Positions 28,507 through 35,460 are shown, counted from the stretch's first letter. The stretch is DNA of 64,000 bases from Ignavibacteria bacterium (GCA_020635205.1 JACKAE010000001.1:806001-870000), one strand, 5' to 3'. The notes: generated by a model not told the origin, from the letters alone. Numbers and translations: made by a program.

Positions 28507-28748
28507 GCTTAAAAAAGACAATGTAGTTCCACCGCCGACTTTGCGGCACACAACCAGAACAATGATCGCACGAGATATATCATATCAACCAGGACAGAGT
28601 ATCCAAATGCTCGGCTTGAGCATTATAGGCCAGTCCTTGTTTAATGGTAAAGTCAGATCTGGAGGTGGAACTGCGGCAACGTAGTTTGCATTTATAAGAA
28701 TTCTTATAAAGCCCACCTTCGAGACCAAACGAAGGTGGGCTTTTTCTT
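28507..28748 (+). ncRNA. candidate structured small RNA (6S-like rod) with its own promoter and terminator
   Basis: No gene lies here, but nested pairings form a long rod: AGTTCCACC (28525-28533) with GGTGGAACT (28664-28672), CCAGA (28554) with TCTGG (28658), AGGAC (28591) with GTCCT (28633), and AATGCTC (28606) with GAGCATT (28618). Large unpaired stretches lie in the middle, which is the outline of 6S RNA. A promoter-like TTGGTT/18 bp/TATATT ends at 28500. A perfect 14-bp hairpin (AAAGCCCACCTTCG and complement, 28708-28743) with a T run closes the unit. The class is uncertain; it could also be a leader of the downstream operon. Confidence 0.45.
28708..28746 (+). terminator. perfect hairpin terminator before the ubiquitin-like gene
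   Basis: A 14-bp perfect stem (AAAGCCCACCTTCG / CGAAGGTGGGCTTT) with an eight-base loop is followed by TTTTTCTTT. It lies 58 bp upstream of the ubiquitin-like gene's start and either ends the structured RNA or attenuates the operon. Confidence 0.85.
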
Positions 28749-28803
28749 TGCCCAAAACGATAATTCAAAATAAATCAACGCAGGAATCAAAAAGGTGAAA
28801 GAG

Positions 28804-29004
28804 ATGATTCACGTACGTTTTCAAGGAAAATCCTACGATTTGAACGAAAGAGTGCTGAACCTAAACGGTAGTGCAAGCGACCTTCAGGTGAAAGGTGCTT
28901 TGGCACAGCACTTTGATGTACGACTCGATCAGTTCGACCTCTACGTCGTTGATCGGCGACCAACAGGCGAGCTTGTTGTGCGACCCGAGGCAGTGTATGG
29001 ATGA
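28804..29004 (+). CDS. small ubiquitin-like (beta-grasp) protein
   Basis: ATG 28804 has AAGGTGAAAGAG upstream; the frame is open to a GTG three codons earlier. The 66-residue product has a beta-grasp pattern: strand IHVRFQGKSYDL, strand RVLNL, helix SDLQVKGALAQHF, then DQFDLYVVDRRPTGELVVRP. It ends in a terminal glycine (EAVYG) rather than the Gly-Gly of ThiS, MoaD or ubiquitin. A ThiF/E1-like gene lies 4.3 kb downstream in the same direction. I infer that the terminal Gly is adenylated by that enzyme. It could be a protein modifier or a sulphur carrier. The next genes (SEC-C, Ro60-like, RtcB) argue for a role in RNA repair or surveillance rather than cofactor synthesis. Confidence 0.65.
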   Translation: MIHVRFQGKSYDLNERVLNLNGSASDLQVKGALAQHFDVRLDQFDLYVVDRRPTGELVVRPEAVYG

Positions 29005-29180
29005 GTAGAAGTGTGATCTCACGATCATCCCGATCTACAGATCTCACTCCCTCTCCATAACTGGCTTCCGTTAATCTCCACACGCTGCAAGTATTTAGTA
29101 CTGGCTCAAAAAAGTTAATTGAGCGAGGTGGGAGAAGTCCGTCCATTTACTAATAATGCTTAAAACATAAGTAAAATTTC

Positions 29181-29298
29181 TCGTGCCCTAATAGTGAAAG
29201 CATACATACTTAACAACAACGATGGGAGCACATGAAGTGATGCGCTGCGAGCCTGAACCCGAAATATGCAGGCACTGTTGCTTTCCGTACTTGCACGA
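29181..29298 (+). ncRNA. Y RNA-like gene A (upstream of the Ro60-like gene)
   Basis: Terminal stem TCGTGC with GCACGA (29293-29298) encloses the conserved asymmetric loop CCTAATAG opposite ACTT (29289-29292), then an upper stem GAAAGC (29196-29201) with GCTTTC (29280-29285) and the motif CATACATACT (29201-29210). The insert has a GCCTG/CAGGC hairpin and is the least tRNA-like of the five copies. Stem sequences differ from the other copies but keep pairing, so the fold is supported by covariation. It lies between the ubiquitin-like gene and the SEC-C gene. Confidence 0.6.
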
Positions 29299-29356
29299 CA
29301 ACGTTCTGAAGAGAGAATATCATTTACGACAGAGCATAGGAGGTGTACCATGAAGT

Positions 29357-29609
29357 ATGAGAAGAGAATCCGGGACTTCGAAAATGGATCATCCTTTTGA
29401 GGTCATGAGCAAACGCCGGAAGGGATTCCCGTCGGAGACGAAGGTGAAGCGAGGAGTCAGGATCGTTCACGGCGAGAAGGAACTGACAGAAAAGCTCGGA
29501 CGGAACGATCTCTGCCCCTGCAACTCCGGACGCCGGTTTCAAGCGATGCTGTATGAAGGAGAAGCGATATGACGGGTCACTGAGGGATTACTACTTCAGG
29601 GAGAAATGA
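29357..29609 (+). pseudogene. SEC-C zinc-motif protein interrupted by a one-base frameshift
   Basis: From ATG 29357 (AGGAGGTG at 29338-29345) the frame reads MRRESGTSKMDHPFEVMSKR, then LTEKLGRNDLCPCNSGRRF, and runs out of frame after a TTT at 29537-29539, stopping at 29572. Dropping one T gives CPCNSGRRFKRCC followed by MKEKRYDGSLRDYYFREK and a stop at 29607-29609. This exactly restores CxCx8CC, the SEC-C zinc-binding motif. The gene is therefore either recently broken, programmed to shift, or carries a sequencing error. The repaired product would be about 83 residues. SEC-C motifs bind zinc and usually mediate protein or ribosome contacts. Its place between the ubiquitin-like and Ro60-like genes suggests an accessory role in this system. 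Confidence 0.75.
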
Positions 29610-29875
29610 TTGAACGAGAAGTGAATGAGAAATCAGATGGTAGACTATACCGGGAGGGAAACTCTGTATGAGACATCCAACAAGTAGAGGAAGCGTTAAC
29701 CAGAGGCAATCGGGAAGGCCGATCAACTTTGGGAAGATCAAGGGAAAGATGAAGAGGAAAGAGGTGAAGAATCCGCCCCATGGACGACAGCAGGGGGGAG
29801 GGAACAGTGCAAGTGATGAAGTAGGTGAAAAGCGAAAAGCTAACGGATAGATTTAAAACGGAAGAAGGTGATACA

Positions 29876-31474
29876 ATGATCAGATGGGAGTTGGTTCTGA
29901 GCTGGCTGAGAAATAGAACAAAAGAGCCGAGTAAAAATGGGAATGTGAACAGACAATCTTCTTCCAGAAGTGGAAGGGGAGCAAATCAGAACAAAGAGAT
30001 GAACGTGCGAGTGAACCAAAACGAACGAGATCTACGACTGGAGATGCTGGATAGCATCTTGACTTCGCCACACCGTGACCTTGGCTTGGTTGCCGGGCTT
30101 CACAGCGATATGGTTGAACTGGATCCCCTCTTCTACGGACGGCTCGCCGTCTGGTATCAGAAGAACGGAGATGTTCGTGACCATAAGGAGGTCTTCGTTG
30201 CGAACCTTTTGGCAAGCGAGTTGACGGAACATCGCGATGCTGGGTTTGCCTTGCTTCAAGAGTTCCCACCCTATCAGGTTGCGCGCATTATTCGGTTCAT
30301 GAAGGAGAAAATCGGGAAGGTTCCTCGATCGGCGCGGACTGCCGTTGAGCAATACTTGCGAGCACGTGAAGTTGATCCGAACTTCTTCGACCGGGCTGCG
30401 CTGCGAGGACGGAAGGGGATGAAGTCGCTCTACGCTGGCTTGCATATTAAGCCATCAGATCGCGCGAACTTGATTCTCTTCCGAAACGATCCACCAGAGG
30501 GGAGTCTCCCCTGGAAGTTGAAGGTGCTGGCGAAGACAGATAATCCTGCTGAGCAAGCTCGGATGATTGTCGAGCATCGAATTCCATGGAGCATTGCAGT
30601 CGGTGCTGTTGGAACGTTGACTCCGTCACTACTGGTTGCGCTGATCGACGGAATGTCGCCTGCAGAGGTGGTGAATAACATCGGCTCGCTGAAGCGACGG
30701 GGAGCGTTCGATCATCCAGAAGTGAAGTCTCTGATTGAGCGGAAGCTGAGTGAGGCTGGAGCCGACAAAAGAATATCGGCCTTCAAAGCTCAGGTTGCCG
30801 CAAATGTGGTTGACTTGGACGACGAGACTCGAGTGCAGTTGGAAGCTGTGACCGACCAGCAGATTCGGCGACGTGGCGAAATCACGAAACCTACTGCGAT
30901 CCTCGTTGATAAGTCGGCCTCGATGGAGAGCGCCATTGAGATCGGCAAGCGGATTGCGGCGATGATCTCTGGAATTACTACGGAGAGCCTTCACGTCTTT
31001 GCGTTCGATACGATGCCGTACGAGGTAAAGGGTGAGGGGAATGACTTGAGTGATTGGGATCGAGCCTTCAAGAACATCCACTCTGGTGGTGCTACCAGTG
31101 TTGGCTGCGGTATCGAGGCGCTCCGCTTGAAGGGGATTCGAGTTGAGCAGGTTATCATCGTCACCGACGAAGGAGAGAACCAGCATCCATACGTCGCCGA
31201 TGCGTGGAAGACATATCGAGAGAAGCTGAACATTCCTCTCGACGTGTTGATTATCCGAGTGGGAGATGCAACGACCTTGGTACAGCAGTCGTTGCGTAGC
31301 GTTGGTGCAAATGTGGAGACCTTCACATTCACCGGCGATTACTACGCCCTGCCGAACCTAATTCCACTTTTAAGTCGTCCGTCGCGCCTTGAGTTGTTGA
31401 TGGAGATTATGGAGACCACGCTCCCCATCCGTCCCGATCGGGTATTCCCCGAGAGGATAGCGGAGGCAGCGTGA
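29876..31474 (+). CDS. rsr: Ro60/Rsr-like RNA-binding protein (TROVE-type repeats plus vWA)
   Basis: ATG 29876 is preceded by GAAGAAGGTGATACA; a GTG 17 codons upstream is in frame but less likely. The 532-residue protein has a basic, disordered start (to about 40), a helical-repeat TROVE-like ring (about 50-330; YAGLHIKPSDRAN, HRIPWSIAVGAVGTLTPSLLVALI, MSPAEVVNNIGSLKRRGAF), and a von Willebrand A domain with a complete MIDAS: DKSASM, GGATS, VTDEGEN. Ro60 rings bind misfolded RNA ends and Y RNAs. Here the gene is flanked by five Y RNA-like genes and lies upstream of rtcB, the arrangement known for bacterial Rsr. It probably presents damaged RNA to nucleases or to RtcB in the cytoplasm. Confidence 0.85.
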   Translation: MIRWELVLSWLRNRTKEPSKNGNVNRQSSSRSGRGANQNKEMNVRVNQNERDLRLEMLDSILTSPHRDLGLVAGLHSDMVELDPLFYGRLAVWYQKNGDVRDHKEVFVANLLASELTEHRDAGFALLQEFPPYQVARIIRFMKEKIGKVPRSARTAVEQYLRAREVDPNFFDRAALRGRKGMKSLYAGLHIKPSDRANLILFRNDPPEGSLPWKLKVLAKTDNPAEQARMIVEHRIPWSIAVGAVGTLTPSLLVALIDGMSPAEVVNNIGSLKRRGAFDHPEVKSLIERKLSEAGADKRISAFKAQVAANVVDLDDETRVQLEAVTDQQIRRRGEITKPTAILVDKSASMESAIEIGKRIAAMISGITTESLHVFAFDTMPYEVKGEGNDLSDWDRAFKNIHSGGATSVGCGIEALRLKGIRVEQVIIVTDEGENQHPYVADAWKTYREKLNIPLDVLIIRVGDATTLVQQSLRSVGANVETFTFTGDYYALPNLIPLLSRPSRLELLMEIMETTLPIRPDRVFPERIAEAA

Positions 31475-31586
31475 GAGAGAGCCTTGAACCCGGGTGGGGG
31501 AGCACTCTACCTTCACCCGGGGAAGGGGAGGAAATTCAAAATTCAAAAGTAAAAATTCAAAGTTGAGGATGTGGAAGAGGAGGGGG

Positions 31587-31734
31587 TGCGCCCTGATAGT
31601 AGAAGCATACATACTATCAGGGAGGCTGAGGTAAAGGTTCGAATCCTTTCTGAGTGAATCTCTTCAGCAGATTCGCTCGGTAGTGAAAAGGTGAACACGC
31701 AGTCTTATATACTATGGCTTCGCATACTTGCGCA
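31587..31734 (+). ncRNA. Y RNA-like gene B (YrlA-type, permuted tRNA-like module)
   Basis: Terminal stem TGCGC (31587-31591) pairs with GCGCA (31730-31734). The internal loop is CCTGATAG opposite ACTT (31726-31729), and the upper stem GAAGC pairs with GCTTC (31717-31721). CATACATACT follows. The insert is tRNA-like in permuted order: T-arm AAAGG-TTCGAAT-CCTTT (31633-31649), an acceptor-like 11-bp hairpin CTGAGTGAATC/GATTCGCTCGG (31650-31680), then a D-arm TA-GTG-AAAAGGTGAA-CAC (31681-31698). This is the architecture of bacterial YrlA Y RNAs, in which the Ro60-binding stem replaces the anticodon arm. A competing hairpin (CCCTGATAGT with ACTATCAGGG) is specific to this copy. Confidence 0.75.
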
Positions 31735-31779
31735 ATACTCTTCCCCTCTCTTGAGAGATTGAAAACTGATAAGAACATT

Positions 31780-31891
31780 TCTCGCGTCCCGACATGGAGA
31801 GCCTACATACCGCTTATGGTTAAGCATCTGAATGGAAATCAGAAGATCCAGGTTCAAATCCTGTTTGATTGCTTTTCGGACTTACGCGAGA
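31780..31891 (+). ncRNA. Y RNA-like gene C (tRNA arms in normal order)
   Basis: Terminal stem TCTCGCGT pairs with ACGCGAGA (31884-31891). The internal loop is CCCGACATGG opposite ACTT (31880-31883), and the upper stem GAGAGC pairs with GCTTTTC (31871-31877). The motif is the variant CTACATACC. The insert has a D-like arm GCTT-ATGGTT-AAGC (31812-31825), an anticodon-like arm TCTGA-ATGGAAA-TCAGA with a seven-base loop having T in position 33 (31827-31843), and a T-like arm CAGG-TTCAAAT-CCTG (31849-31863). The order is that of an ordinary tRNA, with the Y stem in the place of the acceptor stem, unlike copies B and D. Confidence 0.7.
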
Positions 31892-31940
31892 GAACGTTCT
31901 TTGTAAAGGAAGAGATATAGTACGAATGCTGTAGACCCGA

Positions 31941-32101
31941 CCCGCACCCTGATGTGAGAAGCATACATACTCGTAGTTAATCCATATGACGGAGGTTCGA
32001 ATCCTTCCTGACGTTTAGGTGGACGAAGAGTCCCTTAACAGGAGTCAGTAGCTCAGTGGTTAGAGCATTGGAAAGTAAAACGCTTTTCAAACTTGTGCGG
32101 G
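31941..32101 (+). ncRNA. Y RNA-like gene D (YrlA-type, permuted tRNA-like module)
   Basis: Terminal stem CCCGCAC pairs with GTGCGGG (32095-32101). The internal loop is CCTGATGTG opposite ACTT (32091-32094), and the upper stem GAGAAGC pairs with GCTTTTC (32082-32088). CATACATACT lies at 31962-31971. The insert holds a T-arm GGAGG-TTCGAAT-CCTTC (31991-32007), acceptor-like strand CTGAC (32008-32012) pairing with GTCAG (32044-32048) across a 31-base loop, and a textbook D-arm TA-GCTC-AGTGGTTA-GAGC (32049-32066). It is the clearest YrlA-like copy. It is not a tRNA gene: the D-arm follows the T-arm, and there is no anticodon arm or CCA end. Confidence 0.78.
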
Positions 32102-32187
32102 GAGGGTACAGCACGATAGAGTTAGATGAGTGAAATAGTGGGAGAGGGGTCGGATAAAAAGAGCGTTTAAAATCTAGCCTCGAAAAT

Positions 32188-32292
32188 TTTCGTGTCCTGA
32201 CAAGAGAAGCATACATACTTGCTCAAAGGAGAGCATTGGCCTACCACGCCACTCATGGTCGTTTGTCGACCGCTTCCCTGACTTACACGAAA
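32188..32292 (+). ncRNA. Y RNA-like gene E
   Basis: Terminal stem TTTCGTGT pairs with ACACGAAA (32285-32292). The internal loop is CCTGACAAG opposite ACTT (32281-32284), and the upper stem GAGAAGC pairs with GCTTCCC (32272-32278). CATACATACT starts at 32210. The insert has a D-like arm GCTC-AAAGGA-GAGC (32221-32234), a seven-base-loop hairpin TGGC-CTACCAC-GCCA, and a third hairpin GGTCG-TTTGT-CGACC (32257-32271). The order matches copy C rather than B and D, with a degenerate T-loop. It ends 20 bp before the next gene. Confidence 0.65.
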
Positions 32293-32311
32293 TGATTGTT
32301 GAGTAAGAAGA

Positions 32312-33163
32312 ATGGTTGATGTACGAAATCTCATTGAAACATTTGCTCAGAATGAAGCGAACCTTCGCGGGACAACCTTCCTTGCCCCTGCTTTGCAAGG
32401 TGGAAAGGTTCGTACCCGAGTGAAGGGAATCGTTTACGAGTTTGCTATAGAGTCGACCGACTTTGAAGGGTGGGGACTCTTTCGTCCTCTCGATTCTGCC
32501 AGAGTGGAAGTTGTAGAAGAGCCTTCTCTCTACTTGGTTGGGGAGTATTTAAACCTGTTCCCAACACTTCGGCTGAAGTTGGCAACGCAATTGAACAGTT
32601 CTACGTGGCTTGCCTATCCAGTGAATGAATCCGATATGCGCAGGCGATTCGGGTTGGCTAAGCCGCTCCCAATTCACTTGGTAAGTGAGGGAGAGATATT
32701 TGATCAAGTGGTAGGTGGATGGGATGGGGCTAACCTCTGGTTTCGAGAGGTTGATCGAAGAGATGATCCACTCCGCGCAATATACTTGCGAACTGCGTTA
32801 AAAGGTGAAGTTGTTCCACAGAACCTCAAGGTGAAGGGGTTAACGCCAGAGGAGAAAACGGCGTATGGCATTGCCTTCAATCAATCTGAACAGTCTCGGA
32901 TTGAGCGGGAACGTGTCAGTGGTGAACGGAAGGTTCAGGATGCACTCCGCCGTGCCGGTGGAAGTTTGGAGCGTTTGAAAGACCGGAAAAACTACTGGTT
33001 AGTCGAATGGAAAACATCGAGTGGTGAAGTGCACACGTCAGCGATTAACAAGAGTGACCTGACAGTGATCGGTGCCGGTATTTGCCTAAGTGGTCGTGAC
33101 CGAACATTTGATCTCCAATCGCTCGTCGGCGTTGTAGAGGAACGTCCAGACTGGATGCGATAG
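32312..33163 (+). CDS. uncharacterised single-cysteine protein of the Ro60-RtcB locus
   Basis: This 283-residue cytoplasmic protein has no recognised domain. It contains exactly one Cys, in a conserved-looking C-terminal block VIGAGICLSGRDRTFDLQSL near residue 258. A basic, helical segment (about 185-225, EKTAYGIAFNQSEQSRIERE...) separates it from the N-terminal two-thirds. With a ubiquitin-like protein and an E1-like enzyme in the same gene cluster, the lone Cys is an attractive thioester site (E2-like role) or a target, but there is no fold-level evidence for that. RNA binding is equally possible. Spacing of about 105 bp to the ThiF-like gene and the same orientation suggest one transcript. 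Confidence 0.7.
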   Translation: MVDVRNLIETFAQNEANLRGTTFLAPALQGGKVRTRVKGIVYEFAIESTDFEGWGLFRPLDSARVEVVEEPSLYLVGEYLNLFPTLRLKLATQLNSSTWLAYPVNESDMRRRFGLAKPLPIHLVSEGEIFDQVVGGWDGANLWFREVDRRDDPLRAIYLRTALKGEVVPQNLKVKGLTPEEKTAYGIAFNQSEQSRIERERVSGERKVQDALRRAGGSLERLKDRKNYWLVEWKTSSGEVHTSAINKSDLTVIGAGICLSGRDRTFDLQSLVGVVEERPDWMR

Positions 33164-33269
33164 AGAAGAAATCTATAATGAAAAGAGAGAGAAGCGGAAT
33201 ATCCAAGAGCAGGCACTTCGGTATCTACTCACACACTCTCAAACTCACGAACTCATATACTCTAAATAA

Positions 33270-33899
33270 ATGTATACCTACCACGAACATATTCACCGCG
33301 GAGAAGAGGTCATGCATTCTATTGCAGAGATCGGGGTAACGGTTTGCGGAGCTGGTGCGCTCGGAGCGAATATCGCGGAGAGCCTTGTGCGGAGTGGGTT
33401 CCGGCGACTGCGCGTGATTGATCGAGACCGGATTGAAGAGCGGAATCTCTCAACGCAGCCTTGGCAGCGAAGTGATATTGGTGCGTTTAAGGCGACGATA
33501 TTGGCGAACGATCTTTACCGTGCCGTTGGTGCGAAAGTGGAGGGAATAGCGAAGGAGTTGACTGAAGAGAATGCTGTCCTCTTCCTTCACGGGAGTGATA
33601 TCCTTATTGATACGTTCGACAATAGTGGAAGCCGAAGTATCCTGAAAGAGTGGTCAGAGAAAAAGGAGGTTCCATGTCTTCACGTTGGCCTTGCGAGTGA
33701 ATATGCCGAGGTGATTTGGAACGATGCCTACCGGGTTCCCTCGGCTGCTCAGGATGATATTTGTGACTACCCACTGGCACGCAATCTTGTGATGATGGCG
33801 GCATCACTTGCCAGCGAAACGTTGGTCCGCTTTGTTGAGTCGGGGAGGGTTGAGAATAGAACGATAACGTTCGAAGACTTTTCGATCCAACATCTGTAA
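33270..33899 (+). CDS. ThiF/MoeB/E1-like ubiquitin-activating family protein
   Basis: The 209-residue Rossmann-fold protein shows the E1 nucleotide-binding loop VTVCGAGALGANIAESLVRSG (GxGxxG), VIDRDRIEERNLSTQPW (the D..R.EE.NL.rQ motif with Thr-Gln in place of the usual Arg-Gln), an Asp-rich strand (ILIDTFDNSGSR), and a Cys in DDICDYPLARNLV where the catalytic Cys of E1 enzymes could lie. It lacks the CxxC zinc site of MoeB. It should adenylate the C-terminal Gly of a beta-grasp partner, most simply the protein encoded at 28804. The stop is 32 bp before rtcB, so the two are one operon. Confidence 0.8.
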   Translation: MYTYHEHIHRGEEVMHSIAEIGVTVCGAGALGANIAESLVRSGFRRLRVIDRDRIEERNLSTQPWQRSDIGAFKATILANDLYRAVGAKVEGIAKELTEENAVLFLHGSDILIDTFDNSGSRSILKEWSEKKEVPCLHVGLASEYAEVIWNDAYRVPSAAQDDICDYPLARNLVMMAASLASETLVRFVESGRVENRTITFEDFSIQHL

Positions 33900-33931
33900 A
33901 CTGAATTGAACACTTAACGAATAATAGAGAG

Positions 33932-35359
33932 ATGATTACCAGCGCTCAACTAATTGAAATGAACTGGCCGAAGGGGAAGGTTTTCGGAGAGGCGATTGCC
34001 GTTGCCCAAGAGATGGCGGCAACTGGAGCAACCGATGAACAGATTCTCTCGGCGTTGAAGGATGTCCGAACGAATCCAGAGGCATATAAGGGGGAGGGGA
34101 ATTTATTCGAAGAGATCGCCAAGATTTTTATCGGACTGAATGCTCGGGATCAGGTTCCTGAGATTCGTGAAGTGCCAATGGAAGCTCCAATCTGGGGTGA
34201 GCATCTGATTGACCCTGGAGCAGTAGATCAGTTGCGCAATGCTATGCGCTTGCCAGTAACTGTTGCTGGAGCATTGATGCCGGACGCCCACATCGGCTAC
34301 GGAATCCCGATTGGCGGAGTTGTCGCGTTGGAGAATGCGGTTGCTCCCTACATGGTTGGCGTTGACATTGCCTGCCGAATGATGATGTCGATCTATCCAA
34401 AGCCAATGCGCCAAGAGTTTGAGAAGATCAATACCTACGACCTTGTGAAGCGGGCAATGCGTGAAGAGACACGCTTTGGGATCGGAGCGCAGTTCGGAAA
34501 GTATGATCTGCGAGAACATGAGGTGATGGATGATCCAGACTGGAATGAGACAAAGTTGTTAATACGCCTAAAGCAAAAGGGAGCAGTTCAACTTGGAACA
34601 AGTGGGACGGGGAATCACTTTGTTGATGCAGGAATCTTGAACGTGAGTGAAGTGGGGGCTGCTGAGCTTGGAATTGAAGCTGGGGAATACTTAGCAATCA
34701 TGAGCCATTCGGGAAGTCGAGGTGTTGGAGCGAAGATTTGTGATTACTACTCAGGTCTGGCTCGGAAAATCACGACCCTTCCAAAAGAACTTCGCCACTT
34801 GGCATGGTTGCCGATGGATACGGAGGAGGGGAAGGAATACTGGATTAGCATGAACCTTGCTGGGAAGTTTGCTTCGGCAAATCACCATACAATTCATCAA
34901 GCTATTGCGAAGCGAGTTGGTGAACGACCAATTGCTCAGGTGGAGAACCACCACAACTTTGCGTGGCTTGAGGAGCACAACGGTAAGGAGGTTTACGTTC
35001 ACCGGAAGGGGGCGACTCCGGCTGGTGAGGGAGTGCTCGGAATTATTCCCGGCTCAATGGGACACGACTCGTTCATTGTCCGTGGGAAGGGGAACGAGAA
35101 GTCACTTGAGAGTGCAAGCCACGGAGCAGGTCGTGTGATGAGTCGAAAGCAGGCAAAGCAGACGTTGCCGAAGAAGGAGCGAGATGCGTGGCTTGCCGAG
35201 CGGCGGATTGACCTGATGGGAGGAGGAATGGACGAAGCACCGCAGGTCTACAAGGATATTGAGGAGGTGTTGGCGGTGCAGACTGATCTGGTAGAGCCTG
35301 TTGCTCGCTTTACTCCGCGCATTGTTCTGATGGCGGATGATGGGAAGTCGGAGGATTGA
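33932..35359 (+). CDS. rtcB: RNA-splicing ligase RtcB
   Basis: The 475-residue protein is RtcB by sequence: MPDAHIGYGIPIGGVVAL, VGVDIACRM (metal-binding Cys and Asp), GTSGTGNHF, MSHSGSRGVGAKI, NHHNFAWLEEH, ATPAGEGVLGIIPGSMG and SHGAGRVMSRKQA, where the His before GAGR is the guanylylated residue. It ligates RNA 2',3'-cyclic phosphate or 3'-phosphate ends to 5'-OH ends with GTP and Mn2+. Its place after the Ro60-like, Y RNA and E1-like genes suggests repair of RNA cut by stress nucleases or toxins. It belongs to the branch of about 480 residues. Confidence 0.95.
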   Translation: MITSAQLIEMNWPKGKVFGEAIAVAQEMAATGATDEQILSALKDVRTNPEAYKGEGNLFEEIAKIFIGLNARDQVPEIREVPMEAPIWGEHLIDPGAVDQLRNAMRLPVTVAGALMPDAHIGYGIPIGGVVALENAVAPYMVGVDIACRMMMSIYPKPMRQEFEKINTYDLVKRAMREETRFGIGAQFGKYDLREHEVMDDPDWNETKLLIRLKQKGAVQLGTSGTGNHFVDAGILNVSEVGAAELGIEAGEYLAIMSHSGSRGVGAKICDYYSGLARKITTLPKELRHLAWLPMDTEEGKEYWISMNLAGKFASANHHTIHQAIAKRVGERPIAQVENHHNFAWLEEHNGKEVYVHRKGATPAGEGVLGIIPGSMGHDSFIVRGKGNEKSLESASHGAGRVMSRKQAKQTLPKKERDAWLAERRIDLMGGGMDEAPQVYKDIEEVLAVQTDLVEPVARFTPRIVLMADDGKSED

Positions 35360-35367
35360 GTTTGGAT

Positions 35368-35408
35368 CTCCTCCCGGGAGGGGCGTCACCCGCCGAAGGC
35401 GGGATGAC
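35368..35408. repeat. intergenic palindromes (REP-like)
   Basis: Two adjacent palindromes follow rtcB: CCTCCCGGGAGG (about 35370-35381), and GTCACCCGCC with GGCGGGATGAC (35385-35407, one bulge). The second resembles common intergenic GTCATCCCGCC hairpins. There is no T run directly behind it. Confidence 0.45.
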
Positions 35409-35460
35409 GGGGTGGGCTACGAGCGAACTCAGGCTCTCTCTACCTTCCAACCATACCAAC

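Noticed and set aside
29668..29850. Small basic reading frame of 60 codons with GGGAGG upstream, start overlapping a preceding 21-codon frame (ATGA)
   Set aside because: Composition is low-complexity, no family is recognised, and it overlaps the extended 5' end of the Ro60-like frame. It may be translated, but evidence is too thin to list.
31827..31863. tRNA-Ser(GGA)-like anticodon and T-arm in element C
   Set aside because: The loop reads ATGGAAA and the T-arm is good, but there is no acceptor stem or long variable arm, and the flanks form the Y stem instead.
31991..32066. Ordinary tRNA gene (clear T-arm and D-arm consensus)
   Set aside because: The T-arm comes before the D-arm, there is no anticodon arm between them and no CCA-type acceptor end. 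The arms fit inside the Y RNA-like fold shared by the five copies.
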